Origin: Amycolatopsis sp. QT-25
GTDB lineage: Bacteria > Actinomycetota > Actinomycetes > Mycobacteriales > Pseudonocardiaceae
Assembly: GCF_029369745.1 (NCBI RefSeq)
Contig: NZ_CP120210.1
Span: forward strand, 6,324,001 to 6,388,000
Direction: 5' to 3'
Length of the DNA stretch: 64,000 bases
Made by a program: the position numbers and the translations under genes. The notes beneath the pieces were generated by a model that had not been told where the DNA came from, searched no databases, and saw nothing but the letters and a program-made list of their open reading frames with translations. Positions 49,018-58,104 of the stretch are shown here, one piece after another (position 1 is the stretch's first letter; each line of letters starts with the position of its first letter).

Positions 49018-49785
49018 TCAGAAGTCGTAGACGGCGCCCTGCTCGACCAGCTCGGCCGCCGGGAACGCGACGGCCGCCTCGGCGAGGACGGCGTCGCGGT
49101 CGGTCCAGGGCGCCACGTGGGTGAGCAGCAGCCGCCCCACCCCCGCCTTGCGGCCCAGCTCCCCCGCTTCCTTGCCGGACAGGTGGACGCCGGGGGGCCG
49201 GTCTGGCGAGTCGGTCCAAGACGCTTCGGACAACAGGACGTCGACGCCGCCGGCGAGTTCGGTCAGAATGTCGCAGACGCCGGTGTCGCCGGTGTAGGCG
49301 AAGGTCTTGCCGCCGTGCGATACGCGCAGGCCGAACGCCGGGGTCGGGTGGTCGACCGGGACCGCGGTGACCTCGAACGGACCGATCACCAGGGGGCCTT
49401 CCCGCAGGACGTCGAAGGCGAAGACGTCGGAGAGATCGGTCGTCGCTCGTTCCGCCTCGTTCGCCGCGTAGGCGTGGGCGAGCCGCTCGTGCACGTCCGA
49501 GGGCCCGTACACCGGCAGCCGCCGCGGCCTCGCCGGATACGGCAGCTCGGGATGGTAGCGCCGGAGCACGGTGAGCGCGCTGACGTCGGCGCAGTGATCG
49601 GGGTGCAGGTGCGAAAGGATCAGCGCGTCCAGATCGAACGGGTCGCGCAGGGCCTGCAACCTGGCGAGCGTCCCATTGCCGAGTTCGAGCCCCAGGACGA
49701 ACCCGTCCGCCTCGAGCAGGTAGCCGGACGCGGCGGCGTCGGGCCCGGGAATGCTGCCGGAGCAGCCGAGGATCGTGAGACGCAC
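49018..49785 (-). CDS. MBL-fold hydrolase (RNase Z/phosphodiesterase-like)
   Basis: 255 residues. The metallo-beta-lactamase signature is LILSHLHPDHCADVSAL. Further ligands are VDHPTPAFGLRV, YTGDTGVCD and LLLTHVAPW. Homologues stand beside murI and rph in mycobacteria and are annotated as cyclic nucleotide phosphodiesterases or RNase Z-like enzymes; the substrate here is unproven. Part of a five-gene minus-strand unit. Confidence 0.88.
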   Translation of the reverse strand: MRLTILGCSGSIPGPDAAASGYLLEADGFVLGLELGNGTLARLQALRDPFDLDALILSHLHPDHCADVSALTVLRRYHPELPYPARPRRLPVYGPSDVHERLAHAYAANEAERATTDLSDVFAFDVLREGPLVIGPFEVTAVPVDHPTPAFGLRVSHGGKTFAYTGDTGVCDILTELAGGVDVLLSEASWTDSPDRPPGVHLSGKEAGELGRKAGVGRLLLTHVAPWTDRDAVLAEAAVAFPAAELVEQGAVYDF

Positions 49786-49815
49786 TGTGACACCTTAAGC
49801 ACGGAATCGGCGTTT

Positions 49816-50622
49816 TCAGGCGCTGGTGGGAGCCAGCACACCCGGAGCGAAACCCATGAACCGCTGAGCGAGCCTCGTGAACGGCTCGGCGGATCCGGTG
49901 GCGACGAACTCGTGCCGCGGCGGGGTGTCGCGCTCGGCAAGGAGGTCGGCTTCGGTGAGGAGGCGCACGAGGTCACGCGCGGTCTCTTCGGCACTGGACA
50001 CCAGCGTGACGTCCTGGCCCATGACGATCTGCAGCACCCCGGACAGCAACGGGTAGTGCGTGCAGCCCATGACCAGCGTGTCGACCTGCGCGTCCAGCAG
50101 TGGTTCCAGATAGCCCTGCGCGAGCCCCAGCACCTGGCGCCCGGTGGTGATCCCGCGTTCGACGAAGTCCACGAACCGCGGGCACGCGACGCTGGTGATC
50201 TCGACGTCCCGCGCGGCGGTGAAGGCGTCGTCGTAGGCGCGGGACCGGACGGTGCCCTCGGTGCCGATCACGCCGATGCGGCCGGAGCGCGTGGCGGAAA
50301 CGGCCCGGCGCGCGGCCGGGAGGACGACCTCGATCACCGGGACGTCATAGCGCTCCCTCGCGTCGCGAAGGCAGGCGGCCGACGCTGTGTTGCAGGCGAT
50401 GACCAGTGCCTTCACCCCGCCGTCGACGATGTCGTCCAGCGCTTCCAGCGCGTACTGGCGTGCCGTCGCGATGGGAAGCGGGCCGTACGGGTTGCGGGCG
50501 GTGTCGCCGACGTAGCGCAACTGCTCGCCGGGCAACTGCTCCAGGATCGCCCTGGCGACGGTGAGCCCGCCCACTCCGGAATCGAAGACGCCGATCGGGG
50601 CGTCGGCGCTCGGCTTGGTCAC
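49816..50622 (-). CDS. murI: Glutamate racemase
   Basis: 268 residues. IGVFDSGVGGLTVARAI, GDTARNPYG, VIACNTASA with catalytic Cys77 and VMGCTHYPLL with catalytic Cys187 are all present. It makes D-glutamate for peptidoglycan. Its GTG start overlaps the rhomboid stop (GTGA). Confidence 0.96.
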   Translation of the reverse strand: MTKPSADAPIGVFDSGVGGLTVARAILEQLPGEQLRYVGDTARNPYGPLPIATARQYALEALDDIVDGGVKALVIACNTASAACLRDARERYDVPVIEVVLPAARRAVSATRSGRIGVIGTEGTVRSRAYDDAFTAARDVEITSVACPRFVDFVERGITTGRQVLGLAQGYLEPLLDAQVDTLVMGCTHYPLLSGVLQIVMGQDVTLVSSAEETARDLVRLLTEADLLAERDTPPRHEFVATGSAEPFTRLAQRFMGFAPGVLAPTSA

Positions 50623-51284
50623 CCGGCGAGGCTACCGGGACCGGTCGCTTTCCCGGCTGGGGACCTGTCCATCCGCGCCGTCACCCAGGCCGCGAAGACC
50701 CCGGACAGCGCGCCGAACAGGTGGCCCTGCCAGGAGACGTTCGGATCACCCGGCAGCAGGCCCCAGAGCATTCCGCTCCAGATGCCCAGCAGCACCACGG
50801 CCACCAGGATCTGCCCGACAGCACGATTGAAGATGCCCCGGACCAGCAGGAACGCGAGCCAGCCGAACGCGACGCCCGAGGCGCCCACGGTGACCATGCC
50901 ACTCGGGGCGATCAGCCAGACGCCGACGCCGGAGAGCACCCAGATGATCGCGGTGACCAGCACCCATCGGCCGATGCCCGCGGACATCGCGAGGAAGGCG
51001 AACACCAGCACCGGGACGGTGTTGGAGAACAGATGCTCCCAGCCCGCGTGCAGCAACGGCGCCCAGATCACGCCGTCGAGATCGGAGACTTCGCGGGCGA
51101 CGATGCCGCCGCTCTGGTCCAGGTCGGCGGGCAGCACGACGTCGACCAGCTCGACCAGGTAGAGCAGCGCGGTGAAGGCCAGCGTGGCGATCGCGGCGGC
51201 CCTCGGGTTCGGCGGCAGGACGCGTTTGGCCGGATCCGTACCGGGCTCGCTCGCCGGGGCCGGCTGGGGAGACAAAGGGGTCAC
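50619..51284 (-). CDS. Rhomboid-family intramembrane serine protease
   Basis: 221 residues from GTG 51284. About six helices: AAIATLAFTALLYLVELV, HLFSNTVPVLVFAFLA, the catalytic serine in VTVGASGVAFGW (Ser136) and the histidine in WQGHLFGALSG (His188). These form the rhomboid Ser-His dyad inside the membrane. A rhomboid gene before murI is a conserved actinobacterial arrangement; the substrate is unknown. First gene of the operon. Confidence 0.92.
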   Translation of the reverse strand: MTPLSPQPAPASEPGTDPAKRVLPPNPRAAAIATLAFTALLYLVELVDVVLPADLDQSGGIVAREVSDLDGVIWAPLLHAGWEHLFSNTVPVLVFAFLAMSAGIGRWVLVTAIIWVLSGVGVWLIAPSGMVTVGASGVAFGWLAFLLVRGIFNRAVGQILVAVVLLGIWSGMLWGLLPGDPNVSWQGHLFGALSGVFAAWVTARMDRSPAGKATGPGSLAG

Positions 51285-51366
51285 CTCCCCAGGCTACGGC
51301 GGCGACCGGCGGAATCGCCTCCGTGAGAACCCTGAATTGTCGGTGGGGGCCGCTACCGTCGAGCAC

Positions 51367-52239
51367 ATGGGGACTTCTTCTTCCGAGCACGTCGACGTGC
51401 CCGCCTACCTCGCGCGACTCGGCCTCGAGCGGGAGCCGCCGGGTCTCGGCGCGCTCTTCCGGCTCCACACGGCACATGTGGAGCGGGTGCCGTACGAGGA
51501 TTTCGAAGTCCAGCTGGGCCGGGTGACCTCGCTGGATCCCGCGGTGTCGTTCAGCCGGATCGCCGCCGGTCGCGGCGGCTACTGCTATCACCTCAACGGC
51601 GCGTTCTCGGCGCTGCTGCGGGCGCTCGGTTACCAGGTCACCCGGCATCCGAGCGGGGCACAGCTCGCGGGTGATCGCGCCGGGATCCATCTCAACCACC
51701 TGGCGCTCACGGTGACCGGCCTGCCGGAGACCCCCGAGGTAGGCTGGCTGGTCGACGTGGGGCTCGGGGACGGCCTCCACGAGCCGATCCCGTTGCGTGA
51801 AGGCGAGTACAAGCAGGGGCCGCTGGTGTTCCGCATGCGGGCGTCGGGCGTCACGCCCGGCGGCTGGCGGTTCGACCACGATCCGCAGGGCAGTTTCGTC
51901 GGGATGGATTTCGCGCCGGAGGCGGCCGTGCTGGCGGACTTCGCCGAAAAGCACGTCGAGCTGTCCACGTCCGCGGATTCCGGCTTCGTCCGCACGCTGG
52001 TGCTGCAGCGACGCGACGCCGAGGGCGTGGATGCGCTGCGCGCGCTGACCTTGAGCGGTCTGCCGGGCGGCAAGACGGTGCTGGACTCACCGGCCGAGTG
52101 GTGGACGGCGATCGAGGACGTCTTCGGCGTGCCCCGAGCCGGTTTCACCGGTGAAGAACAGGACAGGCTGTGGCGGCAGGCGGTCGACCAGCACCAGCGT
52201 CACACCGCGGGAGGGAGTGAGGCCTCGCCCAGCGCGTGA
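51367..52239 (+). CDS. nat: Arylamine N-acetyltransferase
   Basis: 290 residues from ATG 51367. VPAYLARLGLEREPPGLGAL, HVERVPYEDFEVQLG and GRGGYCYHLNGAFSALLRAL contain catalytic Cys73; HLNHLALTV supplies His111 and WLVDVGLGDG Asp130. It transfers acetyl (or other acyl) groups from CoA to arylamines; in some actinomycetes relatives close macrolactams. No antibiotic cluster is adjacent, so general detoxification or acyl-lipid metabolism is likelier. Its end overlaps the convergent racemase gene by 40 bases. Confidence 0.92.
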   Translation: MGTSSSEHVDVPAYLARLGLEREPPGLGALFRLHTAHVERVPYEDFEVQLGRVTSLDPAVSFSRIAAGRGGYCYHLNGAFSALLRALGYQVTRHPSGAQLAGDRAGIHLNHLALTVTGLPETPEVGWLVDVGLGDGLHEPIPLREGEYKQGPLVFRMRASGVTPGGWRFDHDPQGSFVGMDFAPEAAVLADFAEKHVELSTSADSGFVRTLVLQRRDAEGVDALRALTLSGLPGGKTVLDSPAEWWTAIEDVFGVPRAGFTGEEQDRLWRQAVDQHQRHTAGGSEASPSA

Positions 52240-52922
52240 TCCACGGCCGCCTCGGCGTGCAGCCTCGTGGTGGGGAAGGTGGGCACCGGGCTGTCTCCGG
52301 GGCCGACGAGCAGTTCGATCTCGGTGCAGCCGTAGAGGACGCCTTCCGCGCCCGCCTCGACGAGTCTCGCGATGACCTCGCGGTACCGCTCGCGGGAGCC
52401 GCCGGTGACGACGCCGTGGACGAGTTCGTCGTAGATGACCCGGTGCACCGTCTCGCGGTCCTTCTCGTCCGGGACGAGCACGTCGAGGCCGTGCGCGGCG
52501 AGACGTTCGCGGTAGAACGGCTGGGTCATGGTGAAACCGGTGCCCAGCAGCCCGACCCTGGTGATGTCGCGGGCCTTGATCGCGGCGGCCGTGGTGTCCG
52601 CGAGGTGCAGGAGCGGGATGCCCAGGCCGTCGGTGAGCCGGTCGGCGACCTTGTGCATCGTGTTGGTGCAGAGAACGACGAAGTCGGCTCCGGCGGCTTC
52701 GAGGCCGCGTGCGGCCTTGTTCAGCTCCCGTCCGGCGTCGTCCCAGCGGCCTTCGGCCTGCATCGCTTCTATTTCGGCGAAGTCCACGGAGTACAGCACG
52801 GCGCGCGCGGAGTGGTAGCCACCGCGCAGCTCGCGGACGCGCTCGTTGACCAGCCGGTAGTACTCGGCCGACGATTTCCAGCTCATCCCGCCCAGCAACC
52901 CGATGACCTTCATGCCCGCCAT
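52200..52922 (-). CDS. Aspartate/glutamate racemase-family protein
   Basis: 240 residues from ATG 52922 (GGAGG ten bases upstream) or ATG 52913. IGLLGGMSWKSSAEYYRLVN, VVLCTNTMHKVAD and GVLYGCTEIELLV carry the two catalytic cysteines of the YgeA-like Asp/Glu/hydantoin racemase superfamily. It probably interconverts an amino acid enantiomer; the substrate is unknown. Preceded by a family A hairpin that separates it from cysM. Confidence 0.88.
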   Translation of the reverse strand: MAGMKVIGLLGGMSWKSSAEYYRLVNERVRELRGGYHSARAVLYSVDFAEIEAMQAEGRWDDAGRELNKAARGLEAAGADFVVLCTNTMHKVADRLTDGLGIPLLHLADTTAAAIKARDITRVGLLGTGFTMTQPFYRERLAAHGLDVLVPDEKDRETVHRVIYDELVHGVVTGGSRERYREVIARLVEAGAEGVLYGCTEIELLVGPGDSPVPTFPTTRLHAEAAVDHALGEASLPPAV

Positions 52923-52940
52923 CGTGCACGTGCCTCCGGA

Positions 52941-52997
52941 AGTACCTGAAGGTCCCCTTCTTCGCGCCTGGCGCAAGGAAGGGGGCCTTCAGGTACT
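52941..52997. terminator. Family A hairpin after cysM
   Basis: Arms 52941-52967 and 52971-52997 pair with one mismatch and two wobbles around CTG. The right arm is nearly identical to the one at 4726. It begins 18 bases past the cysM stop and should terminate that operon. Confidence 0.75.
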
Positions 52998-53014
52998 CGG
53001 GCGGGCGAGACGGA

Positions 53015-53965
53015 TCAGGCCCAGAGCTGCCCGTCGAGCCTTTCGGCCGCTTCGTCGAGCGAGCCGGAGTACGCGCCCGTCGAGAGGTACTTCCACCCCG
53101 CGTCCGCGACCACGAAGGCCACGTCGGCGGGCTTCCCCGAAGCGGCGGCCTTCTCCGCCACGGCCAGCGCCGCGTGCAGCACGGCGCCGGTCGAGATCCC
53201 CGCGAAGATGCCTTCGTGCTCCAGCAACTCGCGCGTCCGGCGAAGCGCGTCGTACGCGCCGACGGAGAACCGGCCGTTGAGCACGCTCGCGTCGTAGAGC
53301 TCGGGCACGAAGCCCTCGTCGAGGTTCCGCAGGCCGTACACCAGCTCGCCGTAGCGCGGTTCGGCCGCGATGATCTGCACGTCCGGCTTCGCCTCGTGGA
53401 GGTAGCGCCCGACGCCGACCAGGGTGCCGGTGGTGCCGAGGCCGCCGACGAAATGCGTCAGCGTCGGCAGGTCCTTGAGCAGTTCGGGCCCGGTGCCGCG
53501 GTAGTGCGCGTCGGCGTTGGCCGGGTTGCCGTACTGGTAGAGCATGACCCATTCCGGGTTGGCCTCCGCCAGTTCCTTCGCGCGGCGCACGGCCTCGTTG
53601 GACCCGCCGGCGGCCGGGGAGAACACGATCCGCGCGCCGTATGCCTGCAGCAGCTGCTTGCGTTCGGTGGAGGTGTTCTCCGGCATCACGCACACCAGGC
53701 CGTAGCCCTTGAGCTTCGCGGCCATGGCGAGGGAGATCCCGGTGTTGCCGGAGGTCGGCTCCAGGATCGTGGAGCCGCGCCGGAGGATGCCTTCACGCTC
53801 GGCGGCCTCGATCATCGCCAGTGCGGGGCGATCCTTGATCGAACCGGTCGGGTTGCGGTCCTCCAGCTTCGCCCACAACCGCACGTCGTGAGTGGGCGAA
53901 AGCCGGGGAAGACCGACCAACGGGGTGCCGCCGAGCGCGTCGAGCAGCGACTCGAAGCGAGCCAT
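53015..53965 (-). CDS. cysM: Cysteine synthase using CysO-thiocarboxylate
   Basis: 316 residues. The PLP lysine is in NPTGSIKDRPAL (Lys44); the phosphate loop is EPTSGNTGISLAM and GGLGTTGTLVGVG follows. Its position after cysO and mec identifies it as the O-phosphoserine/CysO-dependent type known from Mycobacterium tuberculosis rather than the CysK type. It joins phosphoserine-derived aminoacrylate with sulfide carried on CysO. It starts three bases after the cysO stop. Confidence 0.93.
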   Translation of the reverse strand: MARFESLLDALGGTPLVGLPRLSPTHDVRLWAKLEDRNPTGSIKDRPALAMIEAAEREGILRRGSTILEPTSGNTGISLAMAAKLKGYGLVCVMPENTSTERKQLLQAYGARIVFSPAAGGSNEAVRRAKELAEANPEWVMLYQYGNPANADAHYRGTGPELLKDLPTLTHFVGGLGTTGTLVGVGRYLHEAKPDVQIIAAEPRYGELVYGLRNLDEGFVPELYDASVLNGRFSVGAYDALRRTRELLEHEGIFAGISTGAVLHAALAVAEKAAASGKPADVAFVVADAGWKYLSTGAYSGSLDEAAERLDGQLWA

Positions 53966-53968
53966 CGA

Positions 53969-54241
53969 TCAGCCACCGGCCACGGCGGGCAGGATGGTCA
54001 GGGTGTCGCCGTCCTTGACCTCGGCTTCGAGGCCGCCGGAGAAGCGGACGTCCTCGTCGTTGACGTAGACGTTGACGAAGCGGTGCAGCTTCTCTTCCTT
54101 GACCAGGCGGGCCTTGAGGCCGCCGTGGCGGGACTCGATGTCGTCGATCACCTCGAGCACGGTCTTGCCGGTCGCCTCGACGGACTTCTCGCCGCCGGTG
54201 TGCGTACGCAGGATGGTCGGGATGGACACGGTCACGGCCAT
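53969..54241 (-). CDS. cysO: CysO sulfur-carrier protein (MoaD/ThiS-like)
   Basis: 90 residues with the ubiquitin-like pattern VTVSIPTILRTHTGGEKSVE and VNVYVNDEDVRFSGGLEAEV. The obligatory C-terminal Gly-Gly (AVAGG) becomes a thiocarboxylate. It delivers sulfide to CysM, and the resulting CysO-Cys is cleaved by Mec. Confidence 0.94.
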   Translation of the reverse strand: MAVTVSIPTILRTHTGGEKSVEATGKTVLEVIDDIESRHGGLKARLVKEEKLHRFVNVYVNDEDVRFSGGLEAEVKDGDTLTILPAVAGG

Positions 54242-54313
54242 GGTTTTCTACCTCCGGTGGGTTCTCTGCTACGCAGACGTTCGGTCCGGGCCGGGTATTC
54301 CCGGGGTCCGGGT

Positions 54314-54730
54314 TCAGCCGATGATCTCGACGGGCTCCTCGGTGATCTCCCCGTCCACGATCCGGTACGACCGGAACTGATGCGTGTCGGGGTCCTTGGT
54401 GGAAACGAGCACGTAGTGCGCGTCGGGTTCCGAGGCGTACGAGACATCGGTGCGGGACGGATAGGCGTCGGTCGCGGTGTGCGAGTGGTAGATGACCACC
54501 GGCACCTCGTCGTTGGCGTCCATCTCGCGGTAGAGCTTGAGCAGATCGCCCGAGTCGAATTCGTAGAACGTGGGCGAGCGCGCCGCGTTCAGCATCGGGA
54601 TGTACCGCTCGGGGCGGTCCGATCCCTCGGGACCGGCGATCACCCCGCACGCCTCGTCGGGATGGTCACGACGGGCATGGGCGACGATCTCGTCGACGAG
54701 TTCACGGCGGATCCGGAGCACGTCGCCCAT
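54314..54730 (-). CDS. mec: Mec, JAMM/MPN metallopeptidase releasing cysteine from CysO
   Basis: 138 residues from ATG 54730 (an upstream ATG at 54757 would add nine residues). The JAMM motif is complete: Glu in the N-terminal half and YHSHTATDAYPSRTD (HxHx7SxxD) as zinc ligands. It hydrolyses the CysO-cysteine adduct. First gene of mec-cysO-cysM, separated by about 72 bases from cysO. Confidence 0.92.
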   Translation of the reverse strand: MGDVLRIRRELVDEIVAHARRDHPDEACGVIAGPEGSDRPERYIPMLNAARSPTFYEFDSGDLLKLYREMDANDEVPVVIYHSHTATDAYPSRTDVSYASEPDAHYVLVSTKDPDTHQFRSYRIVDGEITEEPVEIIG

Positions 54731-54781
54731 CTTAGGTGCTGGGCAGAGCCGGTCCATACTCTGAGATTGCCGCCACGCCCG

Positions 54782-54861
54782 CCCGCAATTCGTCACCTGC
54801 TTGCGGTCGTTGCACGCGCAAGGATCGCGGGAAGGCTCGCAAGTAGGTGACGAATTGCGGG
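54782..54861. terminator. Family B hairpin, 24-bp arms
   Basis: CCCGCAATTCGTCACCTGCT (54782 on) pairs with 54838-54861 with one wobble and a 32-base loop. It begins one base after the P1 peptidase stop, in front of mec. Near-identical to the hairpin at 59333. Confidence 0.7.
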
Positions 54862-54862
54862 G

Positions 54863-55855
54863 TCAGGAGAACGCTTCGGGCCAGACGTCGCGGTACGCGC
54901 GCATACCGCCGGCGGAGGTGGCGGTGAGCACGCCGTGCACCATCGCCCGCCCGAACACCCGCGCGGCCGCCGAGCAGAGCGTGTCCAGCACCATCGCGCG
55001 GCGGGTCGCCGCGACGGGCCCCGCGCCACCGGGCAGCTCCCGGTCACCGGTCGCCAACGCGAACACCGTGTCGCCGTCGAACATCGTGTGGGCCGGGCGG
55101 ACGGCCCTGGCGAGACCGTCTTGCGCGGCCACCGCGAGCCGTCGCGCCTCCGCCTTGGACAGCGCCGCGTCGACCGCGACCACGCCGATGGTCGTGTTCA
55201 GCCCCGAAGCCTTCGCTTCGACATCGCCGGGCCGGTCGGGCCAGTGGACGCCGAACTCGCCGTCGACCTCGTGATCCGCCGCGAACGCGCGGCCGGTCGA
55301 GAGGTCCACGGCCTCGCCGGCGGCGTTCACCGCGGCGACGACACCGACGGTGAACTCCCCGACCTTCTCCGAGGCGGTCCCGATCCCGCCCTTGAGCGAG
55401 CCGGCCTTCGCCCCGGCGCCCGCACCGATGGTCCCGAGCCCGACCGGACCCGCGACAGCCGCTTCACAGGCCGCATAGCCGAAAGAGGCGTCCGGACGGT
55501 TTCCCCAGTCGCCGCGCGGCAGGTCGAACAGCACCGCGGCGGGCACGATCGGCACCACCTCGTGCGGCTCGGTCCCGACCGGGATGCCCAGGTTCCGCTC
55601 GGCGAGCCAGCGCATGACGCCGTCCGCCGCGGCCAGGCCGTACGCGCTCCCGCCGGACAGGCAGATCGCGTTGACGTGCTGGACCAGGTTCTCCGGCTCC
55701 AGCAACGTGGTCTCGCGTGTTCCGGGCGCGCCTCCGCGCTGGTCGACGGCTCCGACGGCGCCACCGGGGACGAGGACGACCGTCGTCCCGGTCGCCCAGC
55801 CGTCGCCGACCCGCTCGTACTGCCCGACCAGTACCCCCGGAACGTCGGTGATCAT
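54863..55855 (-). CDS. P1 (DmpA-type) N-terminal-nucleophile aminopeptidase
   Basis: 330 residues. VPGVLVGQYERVGDGWATGT, ICLSGGSAYGLAAADGVMRW, GAGAKAGSLKGGIGTASEKV and the autocleavage site GLNTTIGVVAVDAAL, where the second Thr-type residue becomes the new N-terminus, fit the DmpA/BapA family. The precursor splits into alpha and beta chains. Members act as L-aminopeptidase/D-esterase or beta-peptidase. Its start overlaps the DUF2017 stop (ATGA). Confidence 0.88.
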   Translation of the reverse strand: MITDVPGVLVGQYERVGDGWATGTTVVLVPGGAVGAVDQRGGAPGTRETTLLEPENLVQHVNAICLSGGSAYGLAAADGVMRWLAERNLGIPVGTEPHEVVPIVPAAVLFDLPRGDWGNRPDASFGYAACEAAVAGPVGLGTIGAGAGAKAGSLKGGIGTASEKVGEFTVGVVAAVNAAGEAVDLSTGRAFAADHEVDGEFGVHWPDRPGDVEAKASGLNTTIGVVAVDAALSKAEARRLAVAAQDGLARAVRPAHTMFDGDTVFALATGDRELPGGAGPVAATRRAMVLDTLCSAAARVFGRAMVHGVLTATSAGGMRAYRDVWPEAFS

Positions 55856-56409
55856 GACGTCAGCGACTGGATGAGGGTCTCCTGCACCCAGGTCAGCCAG
55901 TGGTAGACGCCGAGATGCGGCGCGCGCGGATCGTCCTCCGGCAGCTCGTCGGGCATGTCGTCGGTGACGTCGAGCGCGGTGCCCAGCGCCAGCCGGACGT
56001 CGTTGAGCGCGCCCAGCCAGGCGTCGGCCTGCTCGAAGGTCAGCCGTACGTTCCCGCCGTCACGCGGCAGGGTGTCCAGCACGATCTTGGCGACACCGAC
56101 CTTCTTGTCCAGCAGATCGGGCTCGTGGATCGACCGCATCGCGGCGGCCGAGTCGAGGTCCTCGCGGGTCGGGTTGTCCGGGTCCAGCTTGTGGAAGTCC
56201 GGCAGCAATCGCGAAAGCACCGGATCGTCCGGCGATTCGGTCGGCCCCGTCCGGATGCCGGTCAGCTCGGCCAGCTCGTCCTGCGGCGCCTCCTCGGCGC
56301 GCGCGGTGAGCATGTCCTCCAGCTGGCTGACCAGGCCCCGCAGCACGGCGGCCTCCTGCTGCTCGAAGCCCGCGACGATGGTCTCGCCCTTGCGGCGCCA
56401 TCCGTTCAT
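55852..56409 (-). CDS. DUF2017 protein
   Basis: 185 residues, helical: EQQEAAVLRGLVSQLEDMLT, LSRLLPDFHKLDPDNPTRED, LTFEQADAWLGALNDVRLAL and GVYHWLTWVQETLIQSLTS. DUF2017 is consistently encoded beside clpS in actinobacteria, and its function is unknown. Its ATG overlaps the clpS stop (ATGA), so it is co-translated with the adaptor and may act in Clp proteolysis. Confidence 0.9.
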   Translation of the reverse strand: MNGWRRKGETIVAGFEQQEAAVLRGLVSQLEDMLTARAEEAPQDELAELTGIRTGPTESPDDPVLSRLLPDFHKLDPDNPTREDLDSAAAMRSIHEPDLLDKKVGVAKIVLDTLPRDGGNVRLTFEQADAWLGALNDVRLALGTALDVTDDMPDELPEDDPRAPHLGVYHWLTWVQETLIQSLTS

Positions 56410-56714
56410 GAAGGCTGCTCCATCGTCGCCCAGAGACCGGCGGCGTGGAGTTTCGCGACGTCGGTCTCCACCTTCTCCTTGGAACCGGAGGACACGATCG
56501 CCTTGCCCTTCTGGTGCACGTCGAGCATCAGCTTCGTCGCGTGGTCCCGGCTGTAACCGAACAGCTTCTGGAACACGTACGTCACGTACGACATGAGGTT
56601 CACCGGATCGTTCCAGACGACCGTCCGCCAGGGTTTGTCCTCGGAGACGAGCTCTACTCCCTGTGGATCGACCTGCGTCTGCTCGGATGCGACAGGCGTG
56701 GACATGCACTCCAT
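56406..56714 (-). CDS. clpS: ClpS, adaptor for the ClpAP/ClpCP protease
   Basis: About 102 residues (ATG 56714; ATG 56705 also possible). VVWNDPVNLMSYVTYVFQKL, HATKLMLDVHQKGKAIVSSG and AAGLWATMEQ define ClpS. It delivers N-degron substrates to the Clp protease. First gene of a three-gene overlapping chain with DUF2017 and the P1 peptidase; divergent from pncB. Confidence 0.95.
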   Translation of the reverse strand: MECMSTPVASEQTQVDPQGVELVSEDKPWRTVVWNDPVNLMSYVTYVFQKLFGYSRDHATKLMLDVHQKGKAIVSSGSKEKVETDVAKLHAAGLWATMEQPS

Positions 56715-56779
56715 GGTGTCACGGGCCCGTTCCGGTATGGGCTGGCAGGTCCGGCCATGTGGGTGAATAGGCTGACGGC

Positions 56780-58084
56780 ATGGGTTTCCCCGAGGCGGCC
56801 ACTGGCGCCAGCACCGCGCTGCTCACCGACCACTACGAGCTGACCATGCTGGCCAGCGCCCTGTCCGACGGGACTGCGGACCGGCCGTGTGTCTTCGAGG
56901 TCTTCGCACGTCGGCTGCCCGACGGCCGCCGCTACGGCGTCGTCGCGGGCACCGGGCGGGTCCTCGACTCGATCGCGGACTTCCGGTTCACCGATGCCGA
57001 GCTGAGCCAGCTGGAGGCGACGGCGGTCGTCGACGACGCCACCCTTTCGTGGCTCGCGGACTACTCCTTTTCGGGGGACATCGCCGGTTACCCCGAGGGC
57101 GAGCTCTACTTCCCCGGCTCCCCGATCCTGACCGTCACCGGCTCCTTCGGCGAGGCCGTCGTGCTGGAGACGCTGATCCTCTCGATCCTCAACCACGACA
57201 GCGCGATCGCGTCCGCGGCGGCCCGGATGTCGGGCGCCGCGCACGGCAGGCCGATCATCGAAATGGGCGGGCGCCGCACGCACGAGTACGCCGCCGTCGC
57301 CGCCGCACGGGCCGCGTACCTCGCCGGGTTCGCCACGACCTCCAACCTCGAAGCGGGCCGCCGGTACGGCATCCCGACCCGGGGCACCGTCGCGCACGCG
57401 TTCATGTTGCTGCACGACAGCGAAGAGGCGGCGTTCCGCGCACAGGTGGACAAGATGGGCGCCGACACCACCCTCCTGGTGGACACCTACGACATCACCA
57501 AGGGCATCGAAACGGCCGTCCGGGTGGCCGGGACCGAACTGGGCGCGATCCGCATCGATTCCGGCGACGTCGGCCCGCTGGCCCGCCGGGCCCGCGAGCA
57601 GCTGGACGCGCTCGGTGCCAAGGACACCCGCATCGTGGTGTCCGGCGACCTCGACGAACACGCCATCGCGGCGCTCCGCGCGGAACCCGTCGACGCGTAC
57701 GGCGTCGGGACCTCGGTCGTCACCGGCTCCGGCGCGCCGACCGCCGGGATGGTCTACAAGCTCGTGGAGGTCGACGGCAGGCCGGTCGCCAAGCGCAGCG
57801 CGCACAAGGAGTCCCGCGGTGGCCGGAAATCCGTGCTGCGGCGGCACCGCGAGACCGGTACCGCCGTCGAAGAGGTGATCTGGACGGCGGGCTCGCCGGT
57901 TCCGGAACGGGGACCGAACGACCACGAATTGCAGATTCCGCTGGTCCGGGACGGCCGGACGGTGGATGATCTGCCCACGCTGGACGACGCGCGCCAGCGG
58001 CTTCGGCGGGCATTGGTGAGCCTTCCGTGGGAAGGCCTCAAGCTCTCGCACGGGGAGCCCGCCATTCCGACCGTATTCGTCTGA
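56780..58084 (+). CDS. pncB: Nicotinate phosphoribosyltransferase
   Basis: 434 residues. LLTDHYELTMLASALSDGTA and CVFEVFARRLPDGRRYGVVA are followed by FSFSGDIAGYPEGELYFPGS, the MGGRRTHEYAAVAAARAAYL loop and IRIDSGDVGPLARRAREQLD. It converts nicotinate, PRPP and ATP to nicotinate mononucleotide. Together with the downstream nicotinamidase it makes a nicotinamide salvage pair. Confidence 0.95.
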   Translation: MGFPEAATGASTALLTDHYELTMLASALSDGTADRPCVFEVFARRLPDGRRYGVVAGTGRVLDSIADFRFTDAELSQLEATAVVDDATLSWLADYSFSGDIAGYPEGELYFPGSPILTVTGSFGEAVVLETLILSILNHDSAIASAAARMSGAAHGRPIIEMGGRRTHEYAAVAAARAAYLAGFATTSNLEAGRRYGIPTRGTVAHAFMLLHDSEEAAFRAQVDKMGADTTLLVDTYDITKGIETAVRVAGTELGAIRIDSGDVGPLARRAREQLDALGAKDTRIVVSGDLDEHAIAALRAEPVDAYGVGTSVVTGSGAPTAGMVYKLVEVDGRPVAKRSAHKESRGGRKSVLRRHRETGTAVEEVIWTAGSPVPERGPNDHELQIPLVRDGRTVDDLPTLDDARQRLRRALVSLPWEGLKLSHGEPAIPTVFV

Positions 58085-58104
58085 CGAGAACTCAGGAGCA
58101 CCAC

